DNA of 64,000 nucleotides, from contig WKKR01000003.1 in the NCBI GenBank assembly GCA_009684525.1, forward strand, positions 372,001 to 436,000, written 5' to 3'. A model generated the notes under the pieces. That model saw only the letters and a program-made list of their open reading frames with translations, searched no databases and had not been told where the DNA came from. The stretch's first letter is position 1; each line of letters begins with the position of its first letter. Source of the DNA: Geobacter sp. (lineage in GTDB: Bacteria; Desulfobacterota; Desulfuromonadia; Geobacterales; DSM-12255). This document shows positions 26,349-34,546 of the stretch, in pieces. The position numbers and the translations under genes were made by a program.

Positions 26349-26753
26349 GTGAGCGAATTCATTGCCATGACCGCTGAAAGCGTCAGCGAGATGCTGACAC
26401 TGGCCGGTGCGCAGGTGGCGGTACGTGCCGGCCGCACCGACAGCTACGGCGCGCCCCGCGACTTCTCGTTCGAGGTGCGGGCAGTTTTTCCCAACGGCAT
26501 GGGTCTCAATGTGGTGGCGCGTCAGTTCAACTATCGCGATCCCTGGGAAGGGGGGGGGCGGGTGAACGACCTGGTGGATGTGGCCCTGCTGCGGGATGGC
26601 GGTTTTTCGCCGCTGCCCAAGGGGTACCCGTTCTTTCAGGGGGAGGACCAGGAAGAGGGGGTTGATGCCGAAAGGCTCGGCGAGATCATTGCCGTGGTCA
26701 GGGAGCTCAATACGAAGGTTTACCTGCTGCAGGAGCTGACCGGCGACCTCTGA
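26349..26753 (+). CDS. Hypothetical protein in MoxR-VWA operon
   Basis: A 134-residue soluble acidic protein, starting with GTG 5 bp after the VWA gene, with GGAGG upstream. No known motif. A central segment (FNYRDPWEGGGRVNDL) and an amphipathic C-terminal helix (AERLGEIIAVVRELNTKVYLL) are the most regular parts. Its tight spacing to the MoxR and VWA genes suggests it is a third component or the substrate of that module. Convergent with the permease gene, 9 bp between stops. Confidence 0.65.
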   Translation: MSEFIAMTAESVSEMLTLAGAQVAVRAGRTDSYGAPRDFSFEVRAVFPNGMGLNVVARQFNYRDPWEGGGRVNDLVDVALLRDGGFSPLPKGYPFFQGEDQEEGVDAERLGEIIAVVRELNTKVYLLQELTGDL

Positions 26754-26762
26754 CCGGGGCCG

Positions 26763-28097
26763 CTACCGGTAGGGATAGAACAGGTAGAACGACAGGGCCA
26801 TGGCCGCAAGCAGCCAGAGCGGCGGCGGCACTTCGCCGACCCGGCCGGTAACCAGCTTGAGCAGCGGATAGACGAGCAGCCCGGCGGTCATGCCGACGCC
26901 GATATTGTAGGTGAAGCTGATCAGGACGATGGTGAGGACGGCTGGGATCAGCTCGGTATAGTCGGTGAAGTCGAGTTGTGTTACCGGGGTAATCATCAGG
27001 ATGCCGATCGCTACCAGGGCGATCCCATAGGCATGGGGCGGGACAGCCGTGAAGAGCGGGGCGAGAAAAAGCGAAGCGAGAAAGAGCATGGCCACCACCA
27101 GGGCGGTGAAACCGGTTTTGCCCCCCTCCTCGATCCCTGCGGCCGATTCGATGTAGGCGCCGGTCGTGGTGGTTCCCATCAGGGGGGCCACCATGTTTGC
27201 CAGGGCATCGGCCAGCATCGGCTTCTCTATCTCAGGCAGATCCCCCCGCTCGTCGAGCAGGCCGGCCCGGGCAGAAAGCCCGATCAGGGTGCCGATGGTG
27301 TCGACGAACGCCATGACGAAGACGATCAGAACTACCGGCAGCGCCTTGGGGGAGAGCGCCGCGGCGATGTCGAGCTTCCCCATGATCGGCAGAGGGTTCG
27401 GGGGGAGACTGAAGAGCTCCCTGGGGAGCGGCGTCACACCGCTGACCATGGAGAGCAGGGTGGTCGCCAGGATGCCGATGATCAGGGCGCCATGGATGCG
27501 TTTCACCAGGAGCCAGGCGATCACCATGAATCCCGCCACGGCCAGGAGTGTTGCCGGGCTGGTCACCTTCCCCAGGCAGACTGGCGCGCCCGGCACCCCG
27601 AGCGTGACGACCCCTGTTTCGTTCAGGCCGATGAAGATCAGGAACAGCCCGATGCCCACGGCAAAGCTGTATTTGAGCGACCGGGGGATGGCGTCTGCCA
27701 GCCAGCCCCTGACCTTGAAGAGCGTCAGCAGCGTGAAGAGAAAGCCGGCAAGGAAAATGGCGCCCAGCGCGGTCTGCCAGGGATAGCCCATCCCCTTGAC
27801 CACGGTGAAGGCGATGAAGGCGTTTTCTCCCATGTAGGGGGCGATGGCAAAGGGCCTTTTGGCGTAAATCCCCATGACCGCGGTGCCAAAGGCGGCCGAG
27901 ACGATGGTGGCGGTGATGGACGGCCCCTTGGGGATGCCGGCAGCTTCCAGGATCGCCGGATTGACGATGATGATGTAGGCCATGGTCAGGAAGGTGGCGA
28001 CCCCTGCCAGGATCTCCTGCCGGAAGCCTGTCCTGTTGCCGGCAAAGTCGAAATAGTGCGCTACGAACCCCCGATTCCCCTCAGCACTTCCCTTCAC
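26763..28097 (-). CDS. Purine (guanine/hypoxanthine) permease, AzgA/NCS2 type
   Basis: A 444-residue inner-membrane transporter with about 12-14 hydrophobic helices. Motifs typical of the AzgA/PbuG branch are visible: TGFRQEILAGVATFLTMAYI, NPAILEAAG, YMGENAFIAFTVVKGMGY, FVDTIGTLIGL and TTTTGAYIESAAGI. It likely imports hypoxanthine, guanine or adenine with protons. The start codon overlaps the stop of mobB (4 bp), so it is translated from the mobB mRNA. The deaminase and phosphatase encoded 4 kb away would fit purine salvage, but a link is inference. Confidence 0.92.
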   Translation of the reverse strand: MKGSAEGNRGFVAHYFDFAGNRTGFRQEILAGVATFLTMAYIIIVNPAILEAAGIPKGPSITATIVSAAFGTAVMGIYAKRPFAIAPYMGENAFIAFTVVKGMGYPWQTALGAIFLAGFLFTLLTLFKVRGWLADAIPRSLKYSFAVGIGLFLIFIGLNETGVVTLGVPGAPVCLGKVTSPATLLAVAGFMVIAWLLVKRIHGALIIGILATTLLSMVSGVTPLPRELFSLPPNPLPIMGKLDIAAALSPKALPVVLIVFVMAFVDTIGTLIGLSARAGLLDERGDLPEIEKPMLADALANMVAPLMGTTTTGAYIESAAGIEEGGKTGFTALVVAMLFLASLFLAPLFTAVPPHAYGIALVAIGILMITPVTQLDFTDYTELIPAVLTIVLISFTYNIGVGMTAGLLVYPLLKLVTGRVGEVPPPLWLLAAMALSFYLFYPYR

Positions 28098-28606
28098 GCA
28101 CCTATCCCCATGATCCCCTGTTCGATGAAATCGGCCACCTGGCCGGGATTGTTGATATCCAGAACCGGCACGTCCAGTTCCAGCGGTGCATCGGAGGCGA
28201 CCGCCACTAGCGTCGGATCGAACTCTTCGTCCCGGCAGAGGAGCCTGGCGCTACGCTCCTGGCGATGGACCTCGATCTTGGGGAGGGAGCTTCGCTTGAA
28301 TCCTTCGGTCAGGACGATGTCCAGATCCGCGCAGTAGGTTGCCAGCAACTCCTCGATGGCTGGCTGTTCCTGGTGGCGTTTGATCAGGGCGAGCTTTTCC
28401 GGGGAGGTGATCAGCATGGTATCGGCACCGGCAGCAGTGAGGCGGTGGCTGTCTTTGCCCGGATGGTCGATGTCGAACCGGTGGGCATCGTGCTTGATGG
28501 CGCCTACCCGGTGCCCCCGGCGTTTCAGCTCGGCGATCACCTTTTCCAGCAGGGTCGTCTTGCCGGTGCCGGATTTGGCTACAAATGAAACAACATGCAC
28601 GTCCAT
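28094..28606 (-). CDS. mobB: Molybdopterin-guanine dinucleotide biosynthesis protein MobB
   Basis: A 170-residue P-loop GTPase that helps attach GMP to molybdopterin. Walker A is VAKSGTGKTTLLEKV near the N-terminus; GAIKHDAH(R)FDIDHPGKDSHR and the switch-like LTEGFKRSSLPKIEV are family signatures. The ATG at 28606 has AGGAGT at ideal spacing; a start 33 bp upstream is possible but weaker. No mobA, moaA or molybdoenzyme gene is in the window. Operon position: after the metallopeptidase-like gene and before the purine permease. Confidence 0.92.
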   Translation of the reverse strand: MDVHVVSFVAKSGTGKTTLLEKVIAELKRRGHRVGAIKHDAHRFDIDHPGKDSHRLTAAGADTMLITSPEKLALIKRHQEQPAIEELLATYCADLDIVLTEGFKRSSLPKIEVHRQERSARLLCRDEEFDPTLVAVASDAPLELDVPVLDINNPGQVADFIEQGIMGIGA

Positions 28607-28625
28607 AACGGGTACTCCTGTCGTG

Positions 28626-29210
28626 TCAACCGGCGACAATGGCGATACGCGGCGCTTTCATCTTCCGTCCCACCAGTGCCCGGTAGCGGCCGCGCAGGAC
28701 ATTCAGATCATCCCTGAGGAAGGAGACGACGCTGTCGTCGGACAGTCGCGCCAGGTAGCGGTCTGCAAGACCGGCCATGGCGGCATTGTATTTTCTGGTC
28801 GAGCCGCCATGGGCGTAGTTTCGCCCCGGAAAACGACGGATGTCGCCATTGAACTCGGGCGCGATGTGATAGAGCTCGTGAAAGACCGTGATCAGCTTTT
28901 CGCGGAAGGGGAGATCGAAAAAGCGGGGGAAGAGAAAATAGACCACGTAGAGGATTTCCGTATCCCGCTGCCGGATATCAGGCATGGTGCAGGTGAAGGT
29001 CCGCCTGCCACGGCGCACCTGGCAGGTGCGGTTCCCTCCGGAGAAGCGGAGCGGATGGATCTTCGCATAGACGCCATGCACGCCGCTGCCGCGGGTGGTG
29101 GAGAGGCAGATCATGATTTTCTGCGGGTCGATATGAGAGAATTCTTCCATCCGCCTGGTTATGTCGGCCGCCAGTTGCTCCAGCGCGGCGGTCAGGTTCA
29201 GGGTGGACAT
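28626..29210 (-). CDS. Putative zinc metallopeptidase (HELYH)
   Basis: A 194-residue protein without signal peptide or membrane helix. The zinc-binding motif HELYH (111-115) is followed by a glycine-containing run with further possible ligands (IAPEFNGDIRRF, YAHGGSTRKYNA), so it looks catalytically plausible. The N-terminus (residues 1-70) is unremarkable. Similar 'putative metallopeptidase' proteins occur in Geobacter-like genomes; the substrate is not known. It is one codon away from the anchored dihaem cytochrome gene (stop at 29211) and 20 bp from mobB. Confidence 0.7.
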   Translation of the reverse strand: MSTLNLTAALEQLAADITRRMEEFSHIDPQKIMICLSTTRGSGVHGVYAKIHPLRFSGGNRTCQVRRGRRTFTCTMPDIRQRDTEILYVVYFLFPRFFDLPFREKLITVFHELYHIAPEFNGDIRRFPGRNYAHGGSTRKYNAAMAGLADRYLARLSDDSVVSFLRDDLNVLRGRYRALVGRKMKAPRIAIVAG

Positions 29211-29498
29211 CTATTTCGTCTGTTGTAGTTTGTGGCAGAAGAGGCAGCGCATCGGCCCGTCCTTCGGTTTCACCGGGTGCTTGACCGGGAACGGCACCCC
29301 ACCCTGCTCATTGTGACAGGCAGGACACCCTTTGTCCGCTTCCATCTTGCCCTGCTTCTGCACGATCTCGTAGAACGGTTTATGCTGGTCGTCGAGAGGG
29401 ACCTTCTTGGTCTTCTCTTTGCCGGAAATGGCAAAAAAGACCAACAGGACGATGGCGACAAGACCGATGAACATCCAGTCCTTTTTTCCTATCTGCAT
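29211..29498 (-). CDS. Small membrane-anchored dihaem cytochrome c
   Basis: A 95-residue protein with one N-terminal helix (residues about 8-24) acting as an uncleaved anchor or signal, then two CxxCH motifs: CPACH near residue 58 and CLFCH near residue 85. The intervening segment is PVKHPVKP, with histidines that can serve as axial ligands. It is likely exposed on the periplasmic side of the inner membrane and transfers electrons. It sits at the head of a leftward set with the three-helix membrane protein upstream (97 bp) and the metallopeptidase-like gene downstream (adjacent). Confidence 0.85.
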   Translation of the reverse strand: MQIGKKDWMFIGLVAIVLLVFFAISGKEKTKKVPLDDQHKPFYEIVQKQGKMEADKGCPACHNEQGGVPFPVKHPVKPKDGPMRCLFCHKLQQTK

Positions 29499-29594
29499 TG
29501 ATTTCCTCCTGGGTATGCTTCAGCCGGTGCCTGTGCGGAGCAAAGGGGCGGGAAACGGCTGGCGGGCTTGATTGTCAGATACGGGCGGAGACGG

Positions 29595-29936
29595 TCAGTC
29601 TCCCTTGATAAAGGTAAAGTAGATAAGAACGCCGCCGATGAGCAGTCCGCCGAAGGCGAACGGCAGCGTCGATGACAGCGTCAGTTCATTCCCCTCCTGG
29701 CCGGACAGTGTGAAACGGATCAGCAGCATGATGGAGATGGCGGCGAAGAGGAAGAGCAGTACCGGCTTGGAGCGCTTGATGACGGCATAGAAAAAAAACA
29801 GCAGGAAAATCCCGATGACCCAGGGGTTCTCCATGGCGGATTTGAAGGTCAGATTCTTGATGAACTGGATGATATGTTCGGTTTCAAAGGGGGAAAAGGC
29901 CTCCTCGGTCTTTTTCAGGAGTTCCTGTTTTTCCAT
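29595..29936 (-). CDS. Small three-helix membrane protein
   Basis: A 113-residue protein. A charged amphipathic start (MEKQELLKKTEEAF) is followed by three hydrophobic helices (about 38-53, 58-75 and 88-109). No conserved motif I recognise. It precedes the dihaem cytochrome gene on the same strand and may anchor or accompany it (inference). The start has GGAGG at 29940 on the minus strand. Confidence 0.6.
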   Translation of the reverse strand: MEKQELLKKTEEAFSPFETEHIIQFIKNLTFKSAMENPWVIGIFLLFFFYAVIKRSKPVLLFLFAAISIMLLIRFTLSGQEGNELTLSSTLPFAFGGLLIGGVLIYFTFIKGD

Positions 29937-30043
29937 TGAACCTCCAGCGGCGCCTCGCCTGCTGTTGCCCCGGTATGGCAGACAGCCATGGTGCCGGTCA
30001 GGATGCGGATTTGACTGCCAAAGTAGTGCAAGAGTAGCAGAAT

Positions 30044-30058
30044 TACAAGGCTTGTAAA
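30044..30058. promoter_or_regulatory. Operator-like palindrome in a divergent promoter region
   Basis: TTACAAG-G-CTTGTAA is a perfect 7+7 dyad with a one-base centre. It lies 4 bp upstream of the murI -35 element and within the leader region of the leftward membrane-protein gene. Confidence 0.35.
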
Positions 30059-30062
30059 TGCC

Positions 30063-30091
30063 TTGACTTGCAGAAGTGCATACAATATCAT
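30063..30091 (+). promoter_or_regulatory. Sigma-70 promoter of the murI operon
   Basis: TTGACT (30063-30068) and TATCAT (30086-30091) are 17 bp apart, each one mismatch from consensus. The murI start is about 98 bp downstream. Confidence 0.55.
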
Positions 30092-30189
30092 TTCTTTTTC
30101 ATTTTTTCCAGTCGATCGATTGCGGAAAATCTTCATGTTCCGGCCATGCCGCGCAGAAGAGAAGATCGGGGAGCAGAAGGCGGTTTTGG

Positions 30190-31029
30190 ATGTCGTGGAA
30201 AGCGATCGGGGTATTTGATTCAGGCGTGGGGGGGTTGACGGTCTTGAAGGAGATCGTCAAGGCGCTTCCCCAGGAGGACACGGTCTATCTCGGCGATACG
30301 GCGCGGGTTCCCTATGGGACCAAGTCTCCCGAGACGGTGGTCCGCTATGCCCACCAGATTGCCGAGTTCCTGGTGAGCCGGGATATCAAGCTCCTGGTGG
30401 TGGCATGCAATACGGCGTCTGCCGTGGCGCTTGATTCCCTGAAAGAGTCGTTCTCCATCCCTATTGTCGGGGTGATCGAGCCGGGTGCACGCCGGGCGGT
30501 CAGCGTGACCGGAACCGGCAAGGTGGCGGTGATCGGCACCGAGGGGACGGTCAAGAGCAGCGCCTATACCAAGGCGATCAAGCGCCTTGCCCCAGAGGTC
30601 CAGGTGGTTACCCGGGCCTGCCCGCTCTTTGTCCCGCTGGCAGAGGAGGGGTGGGTGGACAACGAGGTGGCGCGGCTCACGGCCCGCACCTATCTGCAGG
30701 GGCTCACCGATGAGGGGATCGACACCCTGGTCCTGGGATGTACCCATTATCCCCTCCTGAAAGCGGTTATCGCCGAGGTGATGGGGCCGTCGGTGACGCT
30801 GGTTGATTCGGCCGAGGAGACTGCTCGCACCGTTGCGGAGATCCTCGGCGAAAACTCACTGCTTCGCCCCGCTGCAGAGCAGGGGAACCACCATTATTTC
30901 GTGACCGACATCCCGGCCGGATTCATCCGGGTCGGCAACCGCTTCCTCGGCGGCAGGCTGGGGGATGTGTACCAGGTAAGCCTGGATGCGTATCATGTGG
31001 AAAAAGGGGGGGCGGAAAATGGAGCGTAA
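30190..31029 (+). CDS. murI: Glutamate racemase
   Basis: A 279-residue racemase supplying D-glutamate for peptidoglycan. The two catalytic cysteines are Cys73 in VACNTASAVA and the one in LGCTHYPLL (about residue 184). GVFDSGVGGLTV and YLGDTARVPYG are family signatures. The ATG at 30190 gives the usual start; the open frame upstream adds 38 residues with no similarity to the family. The next gene overlaps its stop by 11 bp. Confidence 0.95.
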   Translation: MSWKAIGVFDSGVGGLTVLKEIVKALPQEDTVYLGDTARVPYGTKSPETVVRYAHQIAEFLVSRDIKLLVVACNTASAVALDSLKESFSIPIVGVIEPGARRAVSVTGTGKVAVIGTEGTVKSSAYTKAIKRLAPEVQVVTRACPLFVPLAEEGWVDNEVARLTARTYLQGLTDEGIDTLVLGCTHYPLLKAVIAEVMGPSVTLVDSAEETARTVAEILGENSLLRPAAEQGNHHYFVTDIPAGFIRVGNRFLGGRLGDVYQVSLDAYHVEKGGAENGA

Positions 31030-31639
31030 CCGGTCCCAGCGGCACACGGCATGGTTGGTTGCCGCGATTGCCGTGTTAGCGGTACTTTTAGTCGGGTTGA
31101 TCATTAAGAAGTACATCGCCAAGGAGGCGCCTCCGCATGTGACCCCCCCGCCCGTGCACCAGGAAGGGGTCCGTACGGTAATCCTGTTCTTTGCTGCGCC
31201 GGATGGCAGCGGGCTGGTGCGCGAGGCCCGCGATATCGATCCTTGCAGCGGTCTGGTCGAGTGCGCGGAAGAGGTGGTGGGCGAATTGATAAACGGGCCC
31301 CTGGGCGACCTGACGCCGACTTTGCCGGAAACCGCCACGTTCCGCGGGGTCTCGCAGGAGGGTGACACCCTGACGGTCGACTTCGGCAGCGAGCTGCCGG
31401 CAGGACTCCCCGCCGGCAGCAACGCCGAGATGGCGGCGGTCTATTCGGTGGTCGATTCGCTGGCAGTCAACTTCCCCCAGATTAGGCAGGTGCGGATTCT
31501 CGTCGAAGGGAAGCCGGTGGATACCCTCAAGGGGCATCTCGACCTGCGCGAACCTCTGGAGCCCGACTTTTCCCTGGAAAAGAAGTCGGAAGCGACAAAA
31601 GAAGAGTCGACGCCGGGGCCGCAAAGGAGACAGCAATGA
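31019..31639 (+). CDS. GerMN-domain protein with N-terminal membrane anchor
   Basis: A 206-residue protein. One membrane helix (residues about 12-30) is followed by a Pro-rich linker and a GerMN domain (about 50-175): VRTVILFFAAPDGSGLVREARDI, AEEVVGELINGP and LTVDFGSEL are typical. The tail is charged. In Bacillus GerM acts in sporulation and germination; in Gram-negatives GerMN proteins are envelope proteins of unknown function. It overlaps murI by 11 bp and its stop overlaps the metH start, so the three are one operon linking cell-wall precursor and methionine genes. Confidence 0.8.
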   Translation: MERNRSQRHTAWLVAAIAVLAVLLVGLIIKKYIAKEAPPHVTPPPVHQEGVRTVILFFAAPDGSGLVREARDIDPCSGLVECAEEVVGELINGPLGDLTPTLPETATFRGVSQEGDTLTVDFGSELPAGLPAGSNAEMAAVYSVVDSLAVNFPQIRQVRILVEGKPVDTLKGHLDLREPLEPDFSLEKKSEATKEESTPGPQRRQQ

Positions 31640-34053
31640 AACAGCCGATACTGCAGGCGCTCAAGGAGCGGGTGCTGATCCTTGACGGGGCCATGGGGAC
31701 CATGCTCCAGGAGCGGGGTCTGAAGCCCGGCCAGTCGCCGGAAGAGCTGAATCTCCTTTTGCCCGAGGTGGTTGCCGGCGTGCATCGCGAGTATTTGGCC
31801 GCTGGAGCGGACATCATCGTTACCAACACCTTTGGCGGCAGCCGGGAGAAGCTCTCCCATTTCGGTCTCAAAGGGCGGGTGGCGGAGATCAATGCCGCAG
31901 CGGTGCGGATCGCCCGCGAGGTTGCGGGAGAAACCGCCTATGTGGGGGGCTCCATCGGCCCGACCGGCCGTTTTGTCGAGCCGGTGGGGGATCTCACCTT
32001 CGACGAGATGGCGGATATCTTTCGCGAACAGGCGACTGCCCTGGTTGCTGCAGGTGCCGACCTGATCACCCTGGAAACCTTCCTGGACATCAAGGAGATC
32101 AGGGCCGCCCTGATCTCCATCAGGGAGATCGCTCCGGAGATCCCGGTCATTGCCATGCTGACCTTCGACGACAATGGGCGAAGCGTGCTGGGGACCCCCC
32201 CCGAGGCGGCTGCCATCACCCTGGAGGCGGCAGGAGCGGATATCATCGGCTCCAACTGCGGTCTGGGCGTGGAAGGGATGTATGAGGTCCTGGTCGCGAT
32301 GCGCCGGGTGACCCGGCTGCCGCTCATCTGCCAGGCCAATGCGGGTCTGCCGCTCCTGCATGACGGGGTGACGGTCTTTCCGGCTTCCCCGGAGGAGATG
32401 GCCTCCTACCACGACCGGCTGCTGGAGCTGGGGGTGAGGATCATCGGCGGCTGCTGCGGCACCACACCCCGGCATATTCGCGCCATGAAGGATGCACTTG
32501 CCGGCAAAGACCAGACCTGCCGTCCCGTCGGCCCGGACAAGGGGACGCTGTTCCTTTCCAGCCGCACCGGCTTTGTCGCGCTGGGGGGCGGCCAACCGGT
32601 GGCGATCATCGGCGAGCGGATCAACCCCACCGGCAAGAAGGCGTTTGCCGCGGAACTGCAGGAGGGAAAAGTCTCCTACATCAGGCGGGAGGCCATGGAA
32701 CAGGCGGCTGCAGGAGCGCACCTGCTCGACGTCAATGTGGGCGCTCCCGGTATCGACGAGCCCGCTGCCATGGAGCAGGCGGTCTTCTGCGTAACCGGGG
32801 CGGTTCAGTTGCCCCTGGTGCTCGACTCCTCCAGTCCGGCTGCCCTGGAGCGGGGCTTGAAGGCTGCCGACGGGAAGGTGCTGGTCAATTCGGTTTCGGG
32901 CGAGGAAAAGAGCCTTACCCGGGTCCTGCCTCTGGTGAAAAAGTATGGTGCTGCCGTGATCGGCCTCACCCTCGACGAGCAGGGCATCCCCGAGAGTGCC
33001 GACCAGCGCCTTGCCGTGGCGGAGCGGATCGTGGCCGCAGCCGCGAGGCAGGGGATCGCGGCCGGCAATGTGGTGGCGGACTGCCTCACCCTGACGGTCA
33101 GCGCGGAACAGAAACGGGCCATGGAATCCCTGCGGGCGGTTCGGCTGGTAAAGGAACGGCTCGGTCTGAATACGGTCTTGGGGGTGAGCAACATCTCCTT
33201 CGGCCTGCCGGCCCGGCCGGTGATCTCCTCCAGCTTTTTCGCCATGGCCATTGCTGCCGGGCTCGATGCGGCGATCATCAACCCCAAGGAACAGCCGATG
33301 ATGGATGCCTATCGTTCCGCCATGGTGCTGCTCAATCGCGACGTCAACGCGGCAGCCTACATCGAGGCGTACAAAGGGGCGGGCGCAGCAGCGCAAGCCC
33401 CTGCCCCAAGCGAGGCGCCCAAGGACATCAGGGGACGGCTGGCAGCCGCGATCATCGGCGGCGACCGGGAAGGGATCGAGAGCCTTGTCGGTGCGGCCCT
33501 GGCTGAAGGGCTGGACCCTCTTGCCATCAGCAACGAGGGGTTGATCCCCGGCCTGGAAGAGGTTGGCCGCCGTTTCGAGAAGAACCAGGTCTTTCTCCCC
33601 CAGGTGATGCGCTCGGCCGAGACCATGCAGGCCGCCTTTGCCCGGCTCAAGCAGGAGCTGGCCGGTGCGGCCATGGAGAGCAAGGGGCGCATCCTCATGG
33701 CAACCGTCGAGGGTGACATCCACGACATCGGCAAGAACATCGTCTGCACCCTGTTGGAGAACCACGGCTTCGAGGTGATCGACCTGGGGAAAAACGTCCC
33801 GGCAGACCGGATCATTGCAGAGGCACTGGAGCAAAAGGCCGACGCTGTCGGGCTCTCTGCCCTGATGACCACGACCATGGCCGAGATGGAGAATGTCCTG
33901 AACCGCCTGCGGGATGCCGGCGTCAAGACCTTCACCATGGTGGGGGGGGCGGTCGTTACCAGGGAATACGCCGACCGGATCGGCGCCGACCTCTATGCCA
34001 AGGATGCCATGGAGGCGGTGACCAGGATCAAGGAGCTGCTCTGTAAAGGGTGA
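31636..34053 (+). CDS. Cobalamin-dependent methionine synthase, short form
   Basis: An 805-residue MetH-type protein. The homocysteine-binding barrel (residues 1-290) has LILDGAMGTML and zinc cysteines in GSNCGLG and GGCCGTTP. A pterin-binding domain follows (about 315-580; ERINPTGKK). A B12-binding module covers about 600-805, with DxHxxG at Asp694, His696 (the lower cobalt ligand) and Gly699. The C-terminal S-adenosylmethionine activation domain of E. coli MetH (1227 aa) is absent, so reactivation must use another protein or low-potential donor. Start overlaps the GerMN gene stop by 4 bp. Confidence 0.88.
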   Translation: MKQPILQALKERVLILDGAMGTMLQERGLKPGQSPEELNLLLPEVVAGVHREYLAAGADIIVTNTFGGSREKLSHFGLKGRVAEINAAAVRIAREVAGETAYVGGSIGPTGRFVEPVGDLTFDEMADIFREQATALVAAGADLITLETFLDIKEIRAALISIREIAPEIPVIAMLTFDDNGRSVLGTPPEAAAITLEAAGADIIGSNCGLGVEGMYEVLVAMRRVTRLPLICQANAGLPLLHDGVTVFPASPEEMASYHDRLLELGVRIIGGCCGTTPRHIRAMKDALAGKDQTCRPVGPDKGTLFLSSRTGFVALGGGQPVAIIGERINPTGKKAFAAELQEGKVSYIRREAMEQAAAGAHLLDVNVGAPGIDEPAAMEQAVFCVTGAVQLPLVLDSSSPAALERGLKAADGKVLVNSVSGEEKSLTRVLPLVKKYGAAVIGLTLDEQGIPESADQRLAVAERIVAAAARQGIAAGNVVADCLTLTVSAEQKRAMESLRAVRLVKERLGLNTVLGVSNISFGLPARPVISSSFFAMAIAAGLDAAIINPKEQPMMDAYRSAMVLLNRDVNAAAYIEAYKGAGAAAQAPAPSEAPKDIRGRLAAAIIGGDREGIESLVGAALAEGLDPLAISNEGLIPGLEEVGRRFEKNQVFLPQVMRSAETMQAAFARLKQELAGAAMESKGRILMATVEGDIHDIGKNIVCTLLENHGFEVIDLGKNVPADRIIAEALEQKADAVGLSALMTTTMAEMENVLNRLRDAGVKTFTMVGGAVVTREYADRIGADLYAKDAMEAVTRIKELLCKG

Positions 34054-34151
34054 TGATGGGGCAAACAGCCCGCCCTGCGTACAGTATTGCAATTTATGCC
34101 GTTGGTATGATACGTTACTCTGTCTACGTGATTTGACGGACGGTGGTGACA

Positions 34152-34472
34152 ATGGTCGTCGGCTTCAATCATAACGTTGTCTACAAACGAGAAGTTTTCC
34201 ATGTCCAGACCGAGGACAGCGGCAGAGTAAACCCGCAGATCACAACCCTCCTCTATCGTGGCGGGACCATCATCGCGTCCAAGAAGGTCAGCTACGCGGA
34301 TATAATCAAGATCGACAACCTGGAAGCGGTTGTCGAAGACCTAATGAAGGAGCAGCATAAGGAGATGCTGCGCCGGCTCAAAAATGGCGAGTTCGACGAC
34401 CGGCTTGCCGCCATCCCTTCTTCCCCATCACCTGTCGAGACATCTCCTGCCGGAAAAATCGAGGGTCGATGA
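34152..34472 (+). CDS. Conserved hypothetical protein, 106 aa
   Basis: A soluble 106-residue protein. The beta-rich first half (VVGFNHNVVYKREVFHVQTED, TTLLYRGGTIIASKKVSY) is followed by a helix (EAVVEDLMKEQHKEMLRRLKNG) and a Pro/Ser tail. I have seen the phrase GFNHNV-YK-EVFHVQTEDSG in other Geobacter genomes as a hypothetical; no function is known. Start ATG at 34152 with GGTGG; a GTG at 34143 is also in frame. Located between metH and the transketolase genes. Confidence 0.7.
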   Translation: MVVGFNHNVVYKREVFHVQTEDSGRVNPQITTLLYRGGTIIASKKVSYADIIKIDNLEAVVEDLMKEQHKEMLRRLKNGEFDDRLAAIPSSPSPVETSPAGKIEGR

Positions 34473-34546
34473 TGTTCTCCCCGATCGCCCCGTTTCCCTC
34501 CGGGAGTGGTAGCACCCCAACCTGAACGAGAAAGGATCAGCCTTCA

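Noticed and set aside
31441-34152. 903-residue minus-strand frame across metH
   Set aside because: Shadow of the cobalamin-dependent methionine synthase; composition is His/Gly/Asp/Arg-rich with no domain.
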